64,000 bases of DNA. Source: Crenothrix sp043729335 (GTDB lineage Bacteria; Pseudomonadota; Gammaproteobacteria; Methylococcales; Methylomonadaceae). The position numbers and the translations under genes are program-made. The notes beneath the pieces were generated by a model. It saw only the letters and a list, made by a program, of their open reading frames with translations. It was not told the origin of the DNA and ran no database searches. Below are positions 17,116 to 25,523 of the stretch, piece after piece (position 1 is the stretch's first letter; every line of letters begins with the position of its first letter). Location: NCBI RefSeq assembly GCF_043729335.1, contig NZ_JAYTLQ010000057.1:124001-188000 (forward strand), written 5' to 3'.

Positions 17116-17583
17116 CTAGTAAAGAATTTTATCGATTTTGTCTAACCAGGCATCAAAAGGCTGCCTATCATTAAGCACTTTTATATGGTGCATGGGGATA
17201 CTACGTTCGGCGGGAGAGATGGCAATTTGATCATAAATAAAGCTGTCATCAAACTTAGCTTCAGCGGCATCATGGCGACTACAGGCAAAGTAAACTTTTG
17301 ACAATCGCGCCCAATATATTGCCCCCAAACACATGGGGCAGGGCTCACAACTGGTGTACAACACACAATCTCGCAACTGAAAACTGTTTAGCTTTGCACA
17401 GGCCAGTCGTATAGCCATAATTTCAGCATGGGCGGTAGGGTCAGTGTTTTGAGTGACTTTATTACCACTGGCTGCTATCAACTGGTTATCTTTGACAATC
17501 ACCGCGCCATAAGGGCCTCCGGCACCGGTATCAACATTGTCAACAGCCAGGGCAATCGCTTGTTGTAAAAAAATATCATGCAT
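17116..17583 (-). CDS. Nucleoside deaminase, guanine-deaminase-like
   Basis: A zinc-dependent cytidine-deaminase-fold enzyme of 155 residues. The catalytic motif TAHAEIMAIR gives the Zn ligand His52 and proton shuttle Glu54, and SCEPCPMCLGAIYWAR gives Zn ligands Cys82 and Cys85. The N-terminus GGPYGAVIV and the C-terminal FDDSFIYDQIA resemble GuaD-type guanine deaminases more than tRNA adenosine deaminase TadA. Its ATG directly abuts the metA stop, so it is the last gene of the metA operon. Confidence 0.85.
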   Translation of the reverse strand: MHDIFLQQAIALAVDNVDTGAGGPYGAVIVKDNQLIAASGNKVTQNTDPTAHAEIMAIRLACAKLNSFQLRDCVLYTSCEPCPMCLGAIYWARLSKVYFACSRHDAAEAKFDDSFIYDQIAISPAERSIPMHHIKVLNDRQPFDAWLDKIDKILY

Positions 17584-18648
17584 CTATAAATCCAATGGGT
17601 TACTAGGATCAACACCCGGCATAAACGGAAAGCGACGATCCTGGTTGGTCAGTTGATAAATTTTTCCTAGCCAGTTATTAAAAACCGCTTTAGCGGTATC
17701 TCGCCAGGTATTATCCAAGTACTCTAAAATTAAATGTTCCGGAAATTCCGGCAGCGCTTGGCCGGTGTTTTTGGCGACGATGACGAGCTGTTGGTAATTA
17801 GAAAAAACCTGACACACACCGGCATTAAAATAGTTTTCGGGGAATGGCGGATAAATATTGATTTCTGCGTTATAAAACCGCAATACCTCGCGCTTGTATT
17901 CTTTTAACAGACTAATCTCATCATATTCAGGATGCCCCTGAAAAAACACCACCCGAAAACCATCTGGACTAACGGCCAGGTGCACACCGGCATCGCTGCT
18001 TGCGGCCAGAATTTTTAAGCCATGCTGTTCCATATCACTACGAAATACTTCGTTAAAACGAGAATGTGGCACATCAAAACGGGTATTAATTTCCGCCACC
18101 AAAGGGTGTCTGCGGTCCATTAATTTATGCGAAAAAACTCCCCAACGTTTAGCGGGCAAGCGTGTACGCTCAATGCCATAACAATATTGGATCACCGCAT
18201 GCGTGGCTAGGCACGAACACAGCACAGAGGTAACATTTTCATGCGCCCAGGAAAAGACTTCCGTCAACGGTTGCCAAAAGTCTTCTTCTTGCAACTGAGT
18301 ACCTACCACGTTAGCACCACTGATAATTAAGGCATCCAGGCCGTCTTCTTTGATTTTGGCAAACGGTTCATAGTACTTATCAATGTGCGCCTGTGCCTGC
18401 GGGCTTCTTTGCAAGCCCTCAATGGTAAACGGATGGATATGAAACTGCACAATTTGATTACACGCGCCCACTAAGCGAAAAAATTGCCGCTCGGTGGCTT
18501 CCAACGCCGCATCTGGCATCATATTCAATAAGCCAATATGCATCTCGCGAATATCTTGCTGACTGGCACGATCAGGCGATAACACATCTTCGCCTTCTTC
18601 GCGTAAGCGCTCAAATGTTGGTAAAGCGGTATGGGCAACTAAGGGCAT
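17584..18648 (-). CDS. metA: Homoserine O-acyltransferase of the MetA family
   Basis: MetA acylates homoserine, the first committed step of methionine synthesis. The 354-residue protein has IGLLNMMPDAALEATERQF, DALIISGANVVG, the nucleophile region LCSCLATHAVIQ (catalytic Cys146 by alignment), VPHSRFNEV, and GHPEYD, which carries the catalytic His/Glu. At the position where a Gly-to-Glu change switches acyl specificity in characterised enzymes (fifth residue of GAPLG/GAPVE), this protein has Val115. Succinyl versus acetyl specificity is therefore not predicted. I chose 18648 because it gives the family start MPLVAHTALPTFERL. It sits 19 nt after the P-loop gene and abuts the deaminase gene. Confidence 0.9.
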   Translation of the reverse strand: MPLVAHTALPTFERLREEGEDVLSPDRASQQDIREMHIGLLNMMPDAALEATERQFFRLVGACNQIVQFHIHPFTIEGLQRSPQAQAHIDKYYEPFAKIKEDGLDALIISGANVVGTQLQEEDFWQPLTEVFSWAHENVTSVLCSCLATHAVIQYCYGIERTRLPAKRWGVFSHKLMDRRHPLVAEINTRFDVPHSRFNEVFRSDMEQHGLKILAASSDAGVHLAVSPDGFRVVFFQGHPEYDEISLLKEYKREVLRFYNAEINIYPPFPENYFNAGVCQVFSNYQQLVIVAKNTGQALPEFPEHLILEYLDNTWRDTAKAVFNNWLGKIYQLTNQDRRFPFMPGVDPSNPLDL

Positions 18649-18667
18649 GACGCCAATAATCTGTTCA

Positions 18668-19513
18668 TTAAGCTTGTGCGGCCAAAGCGTTTGCCACCAA
18701 CTTAAAAAATTCCGCTTCGTTATTAACCGCAGCCACATCGTTAGCATCTAACGTATAGCCATACTGGCTTGCAATCGCATCATAACGCGGCAAACGCGAC
18801 ATAAACAGCTCAGGAAATACCCAGGATACGAAGTCATCCGGCGGAATTTGTTCGGTATTCGCAAAGTTCTTTAGGCGCATGAATTCAGCCAGTTTTTCAT
18901 CCAGAAAACTTTCGCGATAATATAATGGTTTGGGATCAGATTTAGCACGATCAACAATGGTTTTTTCCAAATCCGGCGAAATTTTAATATAAAGAATCAA
19001 GGTTTCTTTAGCCAAGGTTTCCAGGACATCCGGTGCATCCAGTTCACAAACACTGCCTCCCGCATCGTTAATAAAATGCCGGTAACCATAAATATCCTCA
19101 GCCTTGTGGATAAATTCCGGTACATCATTCATCGCGGCAATTTCGCCCTGATAATGCAATTTTTGGCGGCGCTTAAACTCCTGCAAAGACAGCCCACCTA
19201 AAGCTGGATCACCCAGCTTGCCCAAAAAACTGGATACAGGTGCAAGATTATTTACCGTAATACCGCTACGGATGTAGATTGAATCGGTCAGTAATAACTC
19301 ACGCAAAAACGGTACGCTCATCGCCTGGCGTTTAATATTATCTAAAATCGGCTCTTGCAGGTATTTGGTACCTATCCGGTAATCACCTGAATAATGAAAC
19401 CATTTGCTCTTGGGCAATTTATTAGCCAATGTGGTCTTGCCTGCGCCCGACATCGCCAGTAGCGTAATGCGTTTAGACTGCCAATCCATAAATTCTTGAG
19501 AAGTCATTCTCAT
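18668..19513 (-). CDS. P-loop NTPase of unknown role, metA-linked
   Basis: The 281-residue protein has an N-terminal Walker A motif LLAMSGAGKTTLA (near residues 18-30), like a small-molecule or nucleotide kinase. It continues with YSGDYRIGTKYL, a helical middle, FINDAGGSVCELD, and a conserved C-terminal stretch PDDFVSWVFPELF. No transmembrane segment is present. I recognise it only as an ATPase or kinase-like conserved hypothetical. AGGGA lies eight bases before the chosen ATG. It is 19 nt upstream of metA in the same operon, so a link to methionine metabolism or its control is possible but unproven. Confidence 0.75.
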   Translation of the reverse strand: MRMTSQEFMDWQSKRITLLAMSGAGKTTLANKLPKSKWFHYSGDYRIGTKYLQEPILDNIKRQAMSVPFLRELLLTDSIYIRSGITVNNLAPVSSFLGKLGDPALGGLSLQEFKRRQKLHYQGEIAAMNDVPEFIHKAEDIYGYRHFINDAGGSVCELDAPDVLETLAKETLILYIKISPDLEKTIVDRAKSDPKPLYYRESFLDEKLAEFMRLKNFANTEQIPPDDFVSWVFPELFMSRLPRYDAIASQYGYTLDANDVAAVNNEAEFFKLVANALAAQA

Positions 19514-19528
19514 AAAGTCTGTCCCTGA

Positions 19529-19828
19529 TTAATCCAAATACTCTTCAATGTCCATGTCGTCATCATTTGCCCGGTGCTTATCTGTGTCGGTATAACCCCG
19601 ATCGTCGGATTCAATTTCATCAAAGGGCGCCGTCCAATCTTCTGGGTCTTCAATGTAATCAAAAGTTGAATCATACCAGCTATCGTGATCGTATTCGCCG
19701 ATATCGCCATTAAAGTATTGTACTTCAATGGAATCTGCATTTTCGTCAATGTTAATGACCTTGAAGGTTAAATTATTTTCTAAATCCTTATACCAGCTGC
19801 CCAGAATGGGATCTGCTATTGTTGCCAT
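19529..19828 (-). CDS. Small acidic conserved protein (DUF6763-like)
   Basis: This 99-residue protein is very acidic in its second half (many Asp/Glu, ending DDDMDIEEYLD). It starts MATIADPILGSWYKDLENNLTF, a pattern I associate with a conserved gammaproteobacterial hypothetical. The start at 19828 is supported by GAGGTG four bases upstream; a longer frame adds 19 residues without support. It is the first gene of the metA operon, 15 nt before the P-loop gene. Function unknown. Confidence 0.75.
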   Translation of the reverse strand: MATIADPILGSWYKDLENNLTFKVINIDENADSIEVQYFNGDIGEYDHDSWYDSTFDYIEDPEDWTAPFDEIESDDRGYTDTDKHRANDDDMDIEEYLD

Positions 19829-20194
19829 GATGCACCTCGTTACTTTAAAAGTTATTATTACAATATGTTGTGATATTACGCGCATCTTTAAAAAAAATTG
19901 ACATCTCTTTGATAGTTCACAGTAGCTCGCGCGCTTAGTCTGTGCTATTTACCGTAGTTTTTGTATTTTTTTATGGATAACACCGTTATGGGGTATGCGT
20001 AATATCAGTTACCCCGTAAAAAATAAAACATTTTGCAAATAAACACAAAATATTTTACGTCCAGTACAAATTATTAAGTGTATTCGGCCACTATTTTGCA
20101 ATAAAAGCGGCTCATTGGATATGGCGATACGCTTTGTTGCAAGTACTCTGTGTGCTACGATGTTGATAATATTTATTTAACGCGGGAGATCAAT
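19829..20194. other. Divergent intergenic region
   Basis: This 366-bp AT-rich gap lies between the metA operon and the divergent HerA-like gene. It contains an imperfect dyad GGATAACACCGTTATGG at about 19975-19991, similar to GGATAACAGCATCGTTATCC before the flippase gene. Nothing else was recognised. Confidence 0.35.
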
Positions 20195-21646
20195 ATGCAG
20201 GAAATTTTAATTGGTGGTCAAAATGGCGTACAGGTCATTATGGATGCCACAATGGGTAATCGTCATGGCATGATTTCAGGCGCTACCGGCACCGGAAAAA
20301 CAGTAACGCTGCAAACCATGGCAGAATCTTTTTCCAAAATTGGTGTTCCGGTCTTTCTGGCTGACATTAAAGGCGATTTATCCGGCATTGCCCTGGCTGG
20401 CCAAGTGAATGATAAAGTGAGCGAACGCATTCAGCAAATCGGTATTACCGGCTTTCAACCGCGCGGTAACCCTTGTGTTTTTTGGGATATTTTTGGTAAA
20501 ACCGGTCATCCGGTACGCACGACCATATCGGACATGGGGCCTTTATTACTGGGTAATTTACTGGAACTCAATGAAACTCAGGCCGGTGTTTTGTACACCT
20601 GTTTTAAAGTTGCCGACGATAATGGCATGTTGCTGCTGGATTTAAAAGATCTACGCGCCATGCTGACTTGGATGGGCGATAACGCCAAAGAGCTCCAAGC
20701 TGAATACGGCAATGTAGCTTCTGCCAGCCTGGGCGCTATTCAAAGACAGCTTTTAGTGCTGGAAGAACAAGGTGCAGATGAATTTTTTGGTGAACCCGCG
20801 CTTAAATTAGCTGATTTATGTAAAACTGATTTTTCCGGTAATGGCGTTATTAGTGTGCTGGATGCTACGGTATTAACCAGCAAATCACCTAAGCTGTATG
20901 CTACATTTTTACTGTGGCTGCTATCCGAGTTGTACGAAACATTTCCTGAGGTGGGCAATGCAGACCGCCCTAAACTGGTGTTATTTTTTGACGAAGCGCA
21001 CTTACTATTTGATCAGGCGCCTAAAGCGTTAACCGATAAAATCGAGCAAATCGTACGGCTTATCCGCTCAAAAGGCGTAGGCGTTTATTTCATCAGTCAA
21101 AGCCCATTGGATATTCCTGAAGACATCTTGGGGCAGCTTGGGTTAAAAATACAACATGCGTTAAGAGCGTTTACGCCTAAAGATCAACAAGTCGTTAAAA
21201 GCGTTGCAGAAAATTTCCGCAGCAATCCCGCTATTAATACGGTAGAAGCCATTCAGGCACTTAAAACCGGCGAAGCCTTAGTATCAGTATTAGATAAAGA
21301 CGGCAGCCCATCTCAAGTTGAACGCATTTTTATTCGTCCACCCGAATCTCAATTAGGCCCCGCTACTGAAGCCCAGCGCAGTGAAATAATTGGCCGTTCG
21401 CCCTTTAAAGGCCAGTACGAACAACTTGTAGACAGGGAATCGGCTTACGAAATGCTTAAAAGCAAAGCTTTGCAAGCAGCCAGTGCTGAAGAAGCAGAAC
21501 CTAAATCCACATCAGTCAGAAGTGCTCAAAACCGCCAAAGTGTTAGTGAGGTCTTGTTAAAGAGTGCCGCGCGTGCCTTGGGCAGTACAGCGGGAAGGCA
21601 AATTATACGCGGCATTATGGGGTCATTATTGGGTGGCCGTCGGTAA
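20195..21646 (+). CDS. yjgR: HerA-like ATPase YjgR (DUF853 family)
   Basis: The 483-residue protein has Walker A SGATGTGKTVTLQ near residue 30, then FLADIKGDLSGIA, and Walker B VLFFDEAHLLFDQAP with the sensor region YFISQSP. This is the DUF853 branch of HerA/FtsK-type hexameric ATPases. The cellular role of YjgR is not established. Start 20195 is preceded by GGGAG at a suitable distance; a longer frame adds 15 unlikely residues. The last 35 residues are Gly/Arg-rich (GSTAGRQIIRGIMGSLLGG), typical of the family. Confidence 0.9.
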   Translation: MQEILIGGQNGVQVIMDATMGNRHGMISGATGTGKTVTLQTMAESFSKIGVPVFLADIKGDLSGIALAGQVNDKVSERIQQIGITGFQPRGNPCVFWDIFGKTGHPVRTTISDMGPLLLGNLLELNETQAGVLYTCFKVADDNGMLLLDLKDLRAMLTWMGDNAKELQAEYGNVASASLGAIQRQLLVLEEQGADEFFGEPALKLADLCKTDFSGNGVISVLDATVLTSKSPKLYATFLLWLLSELYETFPEVGNADRPKLVLFFDEAHLLFDQAPKALTDKIEQIVRLIRSKGVGVYFISQSPLDIPEDILGQLGLKIQHALRAFTPKDQQVVKSVAENFRSNPAINTVEAIQALKTGEALVSVLDKDGSPSQVERIFIRPPESQLGPATEAQRSEIIGRSPFKGQYEQLVDRESAYEMLKSKALQAASAEEAEPKSTSVRSAQNRQSVSEVLLKSAARALGSTAGRQIIRGIMGSLLGGRR

Positions 21647-21673
21647 AGCTACTGCTGGAAGCTAAAAACCAGT

Positions 21674-21719
21674 GCGATTAAATGCGCGAGTAACCACGAA
21701 ATTCCGCGCTTTTAATCGC
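21674..21719. terminator. Long hairpin between yjgR and the small ORF
   Basis: GCGATTAAATGCGCG pairs with CGCGCTTTTAATCGC (14 of 15 positions) around a 16-nt loop. It lies between convergent genes but lacks a clear T-run on either side, so it is a possible bidirectional terminator or simply a structured repeat. Confidence 0.4.
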
Positions 21720-21723
21720 GAGG

Positions 21724-21864
21724 TTAAGAAATAAGCCGAACCCAAAACCACAGTTCAAAAACGCCACCGACTATAAAGGCAGCAGTACCTAAGCCTGATA
21801 AGCCCACGCCGTAAAGTATAACCGCGACCCCTAAAATTGCGGCGGTAATGAGGTGATGTTGCAT
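21724..21864 (-). CDS. 46-aa small membrane protein
   Basis: A short ORF of 46 codons (begins MQHHLITAAILGVAV, ends FELWFWVRLIS) with two hydrophobic stretches separated by GVGLSGLG. GGGGGA lies six bases before the ATG, a strong Shine-Dalgarno site for so short a frame. It lies 32 nt downstream of yajQ on the same strand and is probably co-transcribed with it. I do not recognise a family. The hydrophobic profile, the ribosome site and the operon position support a real gene. Confidence 0.65.
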   Translation of the reverse strand: MQHHLITAAILGVAVILYGVGLSGLGTAAFIVGGVFELWFWVRLIS

Positions 21865-21896
21865 TTATTTCCCCCAAATGCGGGTTCTAAAGCGAA

Positions 21897-22379
21897 TTAA
21901 TCCCTAAAATTATCAAACTGCAACGGTTGCTCCAGCTTTTCATTTCTCAGCATCTGGATAACCTCTTGCAAATCATCACGATTTTTGCCGGTTACCCTAA
22001 CTTTATCGCCATTAATTGCCGCCTGCACCTTTAATTTTTTGTCTTTAATCAGTTTAACAATTTTTTTCGCCAAAACGGACTCTACACCTTGCTTAAGGGT
22101 AATTTCCTGGCGCATCAGCTTGCCACTGCCTTTAGCGTCACCCACCTCCATACAGGCGATATCAATACCGCGCCGACTGAGTTTTGTGCAAATAACGCTG
22201 AACATTTGCTGCAACTGAAAGGTGGATTCAGATAGCATGATAACCTTGTCATCGGTTAGCTCTACCGATGATTCTGTGCCTTTAAAGTCAAAGCGGGTGG
22301 AAATTTCTTTATCCGCCTGATCAATGGCATTTTTAACTTCGTGTTTGTCGAGTTCAGAAACAATATCAAAAGAGGGCAT
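21897..22379 (-). CDS. yajQ: YajQ family cyclic-di-GMP-binding protein
   Basis: YajQ proteins bind nucleotides; a Xanthomonas member is a c-di-GMP effector acting on transcription. The 160-residue protein has the standard start MPSFDIVSELDKHEVKNAID, STRFDFKGTESSVEL, and the second ferredoxin-like repeat with KLIKDKKLKVQAAINGDKVRVTGKNRDDLQEVI. Length and ends match the family exactly. c-di-GMP could tie it to exopolysaccharide control, but nothing in the sequence shows that here. Confidence 0.94.
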   Translation of the reverse strand: MPSFDIVSELDKHEVKNAIDQADKEISTRFDFKGTESSVELTDDKVIMLSESTFQLQQMFSVICTKLSRRGIDIACMEVGDAKGSGKLMRQEITLKQGVESVLAKKIVKLIKDKKLKVQAAINGDKVRVTGKNRDDLQEVIQMLRNEKLEQPLQFDNFRD

Positions 22380-22468
22380 GAGATGTAAGGTTGTGCAATG
22401 GAAATTTAAAGGAAAACCTAACGGACATCTAGCAGCATTGATGACTGCTAAATGCCCATTATGGCCGC

Positions 22469-23977
22469 TTATAATCTTATGGTGATGGCTTTGGTCTGGG
22501 TGTAATTTTCAAGGACAGCTTCACCCATCTCACGTCCCCAACCGGATTGTTTATAGCCACCAAAAGGCAAGGCGGCATCAAAAACATTATAACAATTGAT
22601 CCACACGCTTCCGGCTTTGATTTGCGCGGCCAGGGTATGGGCTTTGCTCAAATCGTTAGTCCAAATACCCGCAGCCAAGCCATAAACCGAATTGTTGGCC
22701 ATATTAACCAAGTCTGCATTAAACTCTTTAAAGGGCATGGCGGTTACTACAGGACCAAAGATCTCTTCCTGCACCACCTTCATATCATTGCGCGTATCTA
22801 CCAATACGGTAGGCTCAACAAAGTAGCCGCTGCCTGCTCCCGCTTTACCTCCGGCCAGTGCTTTTGCGCCTTCTTTTTTACCGGCATCAAAATAACTACA
22901 CACCCGATCACGCTGGATCATCGATACCATAGGCCCCATATCGGTGTCTGGCAATAATCCAGACCCTAATTTAATGGACTTGGCGATATTAGCCACACCT
23001 TCAACAACCTCATCGAAAATGCTCTGCTCTATATAAAGCCGAGAGCCTGCTGAGCAACACTGGCCATGGTTAAAAAAGATGGCATTGGCAGCGCCTGGAA
23101 TGGCGGTTTCCAGATTGGCATCCTTTAAAACAATGTTAGGTGATTTGCCGCCTAGCTCTAAAGAAATTTTCTTGAGATCATTAGCGGCAGCTTTTACGAT
23201 AAGCTTACCCACTTCGGTAGAGCCGGTAAAAGCAACTTTATCCACACCAGGATGACCCGCTAAAGCCGCACCAGCGGTTTCACCAAAACCAGTAACAATA
23301 TTGACAACGCCTTTAGGCAATCCCGCTTGCAACATTAATTCACCCAGCCGTAGCGCTGAGAGTGGCGTTTCTTCCGCTACTTTCAGCACTACTGTACATC
23401 CCGTTGCCAAAGCCGGTGCTAACTTCCAGGCGGCCATTAATAAAGGAAAATTCCACGGGATAATTTGCCCCACTACACCCACAGGCTCAGGTCGGGTATA
23501 AGCATGGTATTGCACGCCGGGGGTATAAATGACCGAAATAGGAATAGTGATGCCGTGCCGCTTGGTAGTCCAGCCTGCCATGTAGTGGAATATATCCGCC
23601 GCCAAGGGTACATCGGCGGCCTTGGCAACCAGATAAGGCTTGCCGTTATCCAGTGATTCCAGCTCAGCTAATTCATCCAAATGTTCCAGGATCAAATCGC
23701 CAATGCGCCACAGTAACTTACCGCGTTCTGATGGCGTCATCGTTGGCCAAGGCCCAGATTCAAACGCTTGTCGCGCCGCCTTTACCGCCCGCTCAATGTC
23801 CTCTTTATCCCCCTCAGCAGCTTGGGCAATCACTGTACCGGTTGCGGGGTTATAAACAGGAAATGTTTTTCCAGACGCGGCTGCATGCCATTCTCCATTG
23901 ATGAGAATTTTTTTGGCACTACTTAAAAACTGCGTCACTGAGGGCGTGAGAGCTGGGGATTGCATAACGGCGTTCAT
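22469..23977 (-). CDS. NAD(P)-dependent aldehyde dehydrogenase
   Basis: This 502-residue protein of the ALDH superfamily oxidises an aldehyde to the acid. The cofactor region PWNFPLLMAAWKLAPALATG, the Rossmann motif FTGSTEVGK, the general base in LELGGKSPNIV, and the nucleophile in FNHGQCCSAGSR are all intact. It is closest in style to the ALDH1/betaine or phenylacetaldehyde dehydrogenase group, such as YPxGGYKQSGWGREMG-type C-termini. The substrate cannot be told from sequence. It is a single gene on the minus strand, between the TerB gene and yajQ. Confidence 0.9.
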   Translation of the reverse strand: MNAVMQSPALTPSVTQFLSSAKKILINGEWHAAASGKTFPVYNPATGTVIAQAAEGDKEDIERAVKAARQAFESGPWPTMTPSERGKLLWRIGDLILEHLDELAELESLDNGKPYLVAKAADVPLAADIFHYMAGWTTKRHGITIPISVIYTPGVQYHAYTRPEPVGVVGQIIPWNFPLLMAAWKLAPALATGCTVVLKVAEETPLSALRLGELMLQAGLPKGVVNIVTGFGETAGAALAGHPGVDKVAFTGSTEVGKLIVKAAANDLKKISLELGGKSPNIVLKDANLETAIPGAANAIFFNHGQCCSAGSRLYIEQSIFDEVVEGVANIAKSIKLGSGLLPDTDMGPMVSMIQRDRVCSYFDAGKKEGAKALAGGKAGAGSGYFVEPTVLVDTRNDMKVVQEEIFGPVVTAMPFKEFNADLVNMANNSVYGLAAGIWTNDLSKAHTLAAQIKAGSVWINCYNVFDAALPFGGYKQSGWGREMGEAVLENYTQTKAITIRL

Positions 23978-24015
23978 TGGCTTTTCTCCGAGAATTAATG
24001 TGCTGGGCTTAAACC

Positions 24016-24468
24016 TTATAATTCAAATTCCGTAGGATCAATGCCCAATTCTTTAGCTATTTTTACTGCAACTTTCTTTTCCATTGCATCAAAATTGCCA
24101 TCAGAAGATGCAATGGCAATAATCATCCGTACCAACAGGCGCGCGGCTTGTGCATTAGATTTCATTTTGCCCAGCGCCTGATAAGCTTTAGCTTCACCGA
24201 TGTCTTTATCAAACTCAAGCTGACCGACAAAATCCTGAAATGCCTTGATAACATCACTGGTAGTAAAAATGGACAGTGTGTCGTTGCTCTCGATAAACTT
24301 AATCATTTTTTGCTTTTCTTCAGAGCTGATGCTGCCATCAGCCATGGCAATTAACGCGGAACCTGCCATCGCGGCATTTAAAAAATCTTTGTTTTTAAAT
24401 TTTAACGCTTCGGTTTTTAACTCACCGGCTTTGGTTTTTAATTGGCTCAAAAAACTTTCAAAACTCAT
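24016..24468 (-). CDS. TerB family tellurite-resistance protein
   Basis: The 150-residue helical protein carries two TerB-type acidic motifs, MADGSISSEEKQKM near residue 42 and ASSDGNFDAMEKKVA near 123. These resemble the metal-binding acidic loops of TerB/TerB-like (COG3793) domains. TerB is a membrane-peripheral metal-binding partner in Ter stress-response systems. It lies 114 nt downstream of the CitE-like lyase and PRTase genes, which belong to the same functional network. Confidence 0.88.
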   Translation of the reverse strand: MSFESFLSQLKTKAGELKTEALKFKNKDFLNAAMAGSALIAMADGSISSEEKQKMIKFIESNDTLSIFTTSDVIKAFQDFVGQLEFDKDIGEAKAYQALGKMKSNAQAARLLVRMIIAIASSDGNFDAMEKKVAVKIAKELGIDPTEFEL

Positions 24469-24582
24469 TTAGCTGCTCCTGCTTGGGATTATGTGGGGTT
24501 AAGATCTTACTGCTAATCTTGGGCGATTATGCCCCTGTGTGGTTAGAGTGTGCAAGGTTTCGTTCTTCATACGCAAGACTGC

Positions 24583-25521
24583 TTACCTATAAGAGAGTTC
24601 AACGTAATCATTTATGGATAACACCTCTTTAATACCATAGTGTTGTTGGCGCTTGATAATATCCAGCGCCCAGTGTAGATGAGTGGCGACTTCGCACATG
24701 GCATTGTGCATTTTAAAGACTGCTGGAGAGTTCTGGTCAAGCAATTTTATGGCCATATCATAGTCGTTGTGTTCAACCTGATAGATGGCTTCAATGATGG
24801 GTATTTGTGACGGATGAATCGCGGCTTTACCGATTAAACCGTAGGCCAAATCCAAGGCAATTTCCCTTTTTAAAGTCGCTATTTCATCCAGGTATTCAAA
24901 TACAGGTGCCGACAAGGAAAAGCCATGGGGTTTAAAAATCGTTACTAACTGCGAAATCACATGACCAATGGGCGTTTCATACAGGGTTAATTGCCTTGGT
25001 CTGCGTATACCCAGTAAATTCATTAAATCATTGCCGCCAATTCTGAGCATTAAAATTTGCTCAAATAATGGATGCTGCCGTAAAGCTTGGCGTAATTCAA
25101 CCATGGCACCTACATCAAAGACATCTTTGGTTTCTAGCGTCGGCATTATTTTGAAGGGTGTGTTTTGTAACTGATCAAAATACGCATGCACTACGTGGGT
25201 ATTAAATTTGGGCAACACGAAGCCATCAATATGTTCAATATGGGGTAAATCTAATAAGCGCGCCAATACCTCTGGGTTCCTGACCCGAATAAAACGGTAA
25301 CGATGTGGTGAGTCTTTAAAGCCTTGCAGACAAAGACTAAGATGGCGCAAACTGCTTTCAACGTCGCTATCGGCAACGGCATCTTCGGTACAAAAAATCA
25401 TGGAGCGTAACATCGGCAATTTATCGCCGTTGGCACAATCCATTAAATCCCGCCGGTGCGCAGGCATATACAACGGCGCACCTAAAGACCAAGGCGAAAA
25501 GCATTTGGCAACGACAGTCAT
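24583..25521 (-). CDS. HpcH/HpaI/CitE-like C-C bond lyase, Ter-associated
   Basis: A 312-residue TIM-barrel protein of the citrate-lyase-beta/HpcH group. The motifs LYMPAHRRDL, DGFVLPKFN, IMPTLETKDVFD, LRIGGNDLMNLLGI and GLIGKAAIHPSQI match the metal and acyl-CoA-type sites of CitE-like enzymes. The subfamily with IGGNDLMNLLG is the one found in Ter biosynthetic modules, where it is predicted to act in synthesis of a nucleoside-like metabolite (comparative-genomics prediction, not biochemistry). It begins two bases after the PRTase gene ends, so the two are coupled. Confidence 0.85.
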   Translation of the reverse strand: MTVVAKCFSPWSLGAPLYMPAHRRDLMDCANGDKLPMLRSMIFCTEDAVADSDVESSLRHLSLCLQGFKDSPHRYRFIRVRNPEVLARLLDLPHIEHIDGFVLPKFNTHVVHAYFDQLQNTPFKIMPTLETKDVFDVGAMVELRQALRQHPLFEQILMLRIGGNDLMNLLGIRRPRQLTLYETPIGHVISQLVTIFKPHGFSLSAPVFEYLDEIATLKREIALDLAYGLIGKAAIHPSQIPIIEAIYQVEHNDYDMAIKLLDQNSPAVFKMHNAMCEVATHLHWALDIIKRQQHYGIKEVLSINDYVELSYR

Positions 25522-25523
25522 GA

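Noticed and set aside
22425..22453. Short hairpin CATCTAGCAG / CTGCTAAATG between the aldehyde dehydrogenase gene and yajQ
   Set aside because: Imperfect and without a T-run; could be chance.
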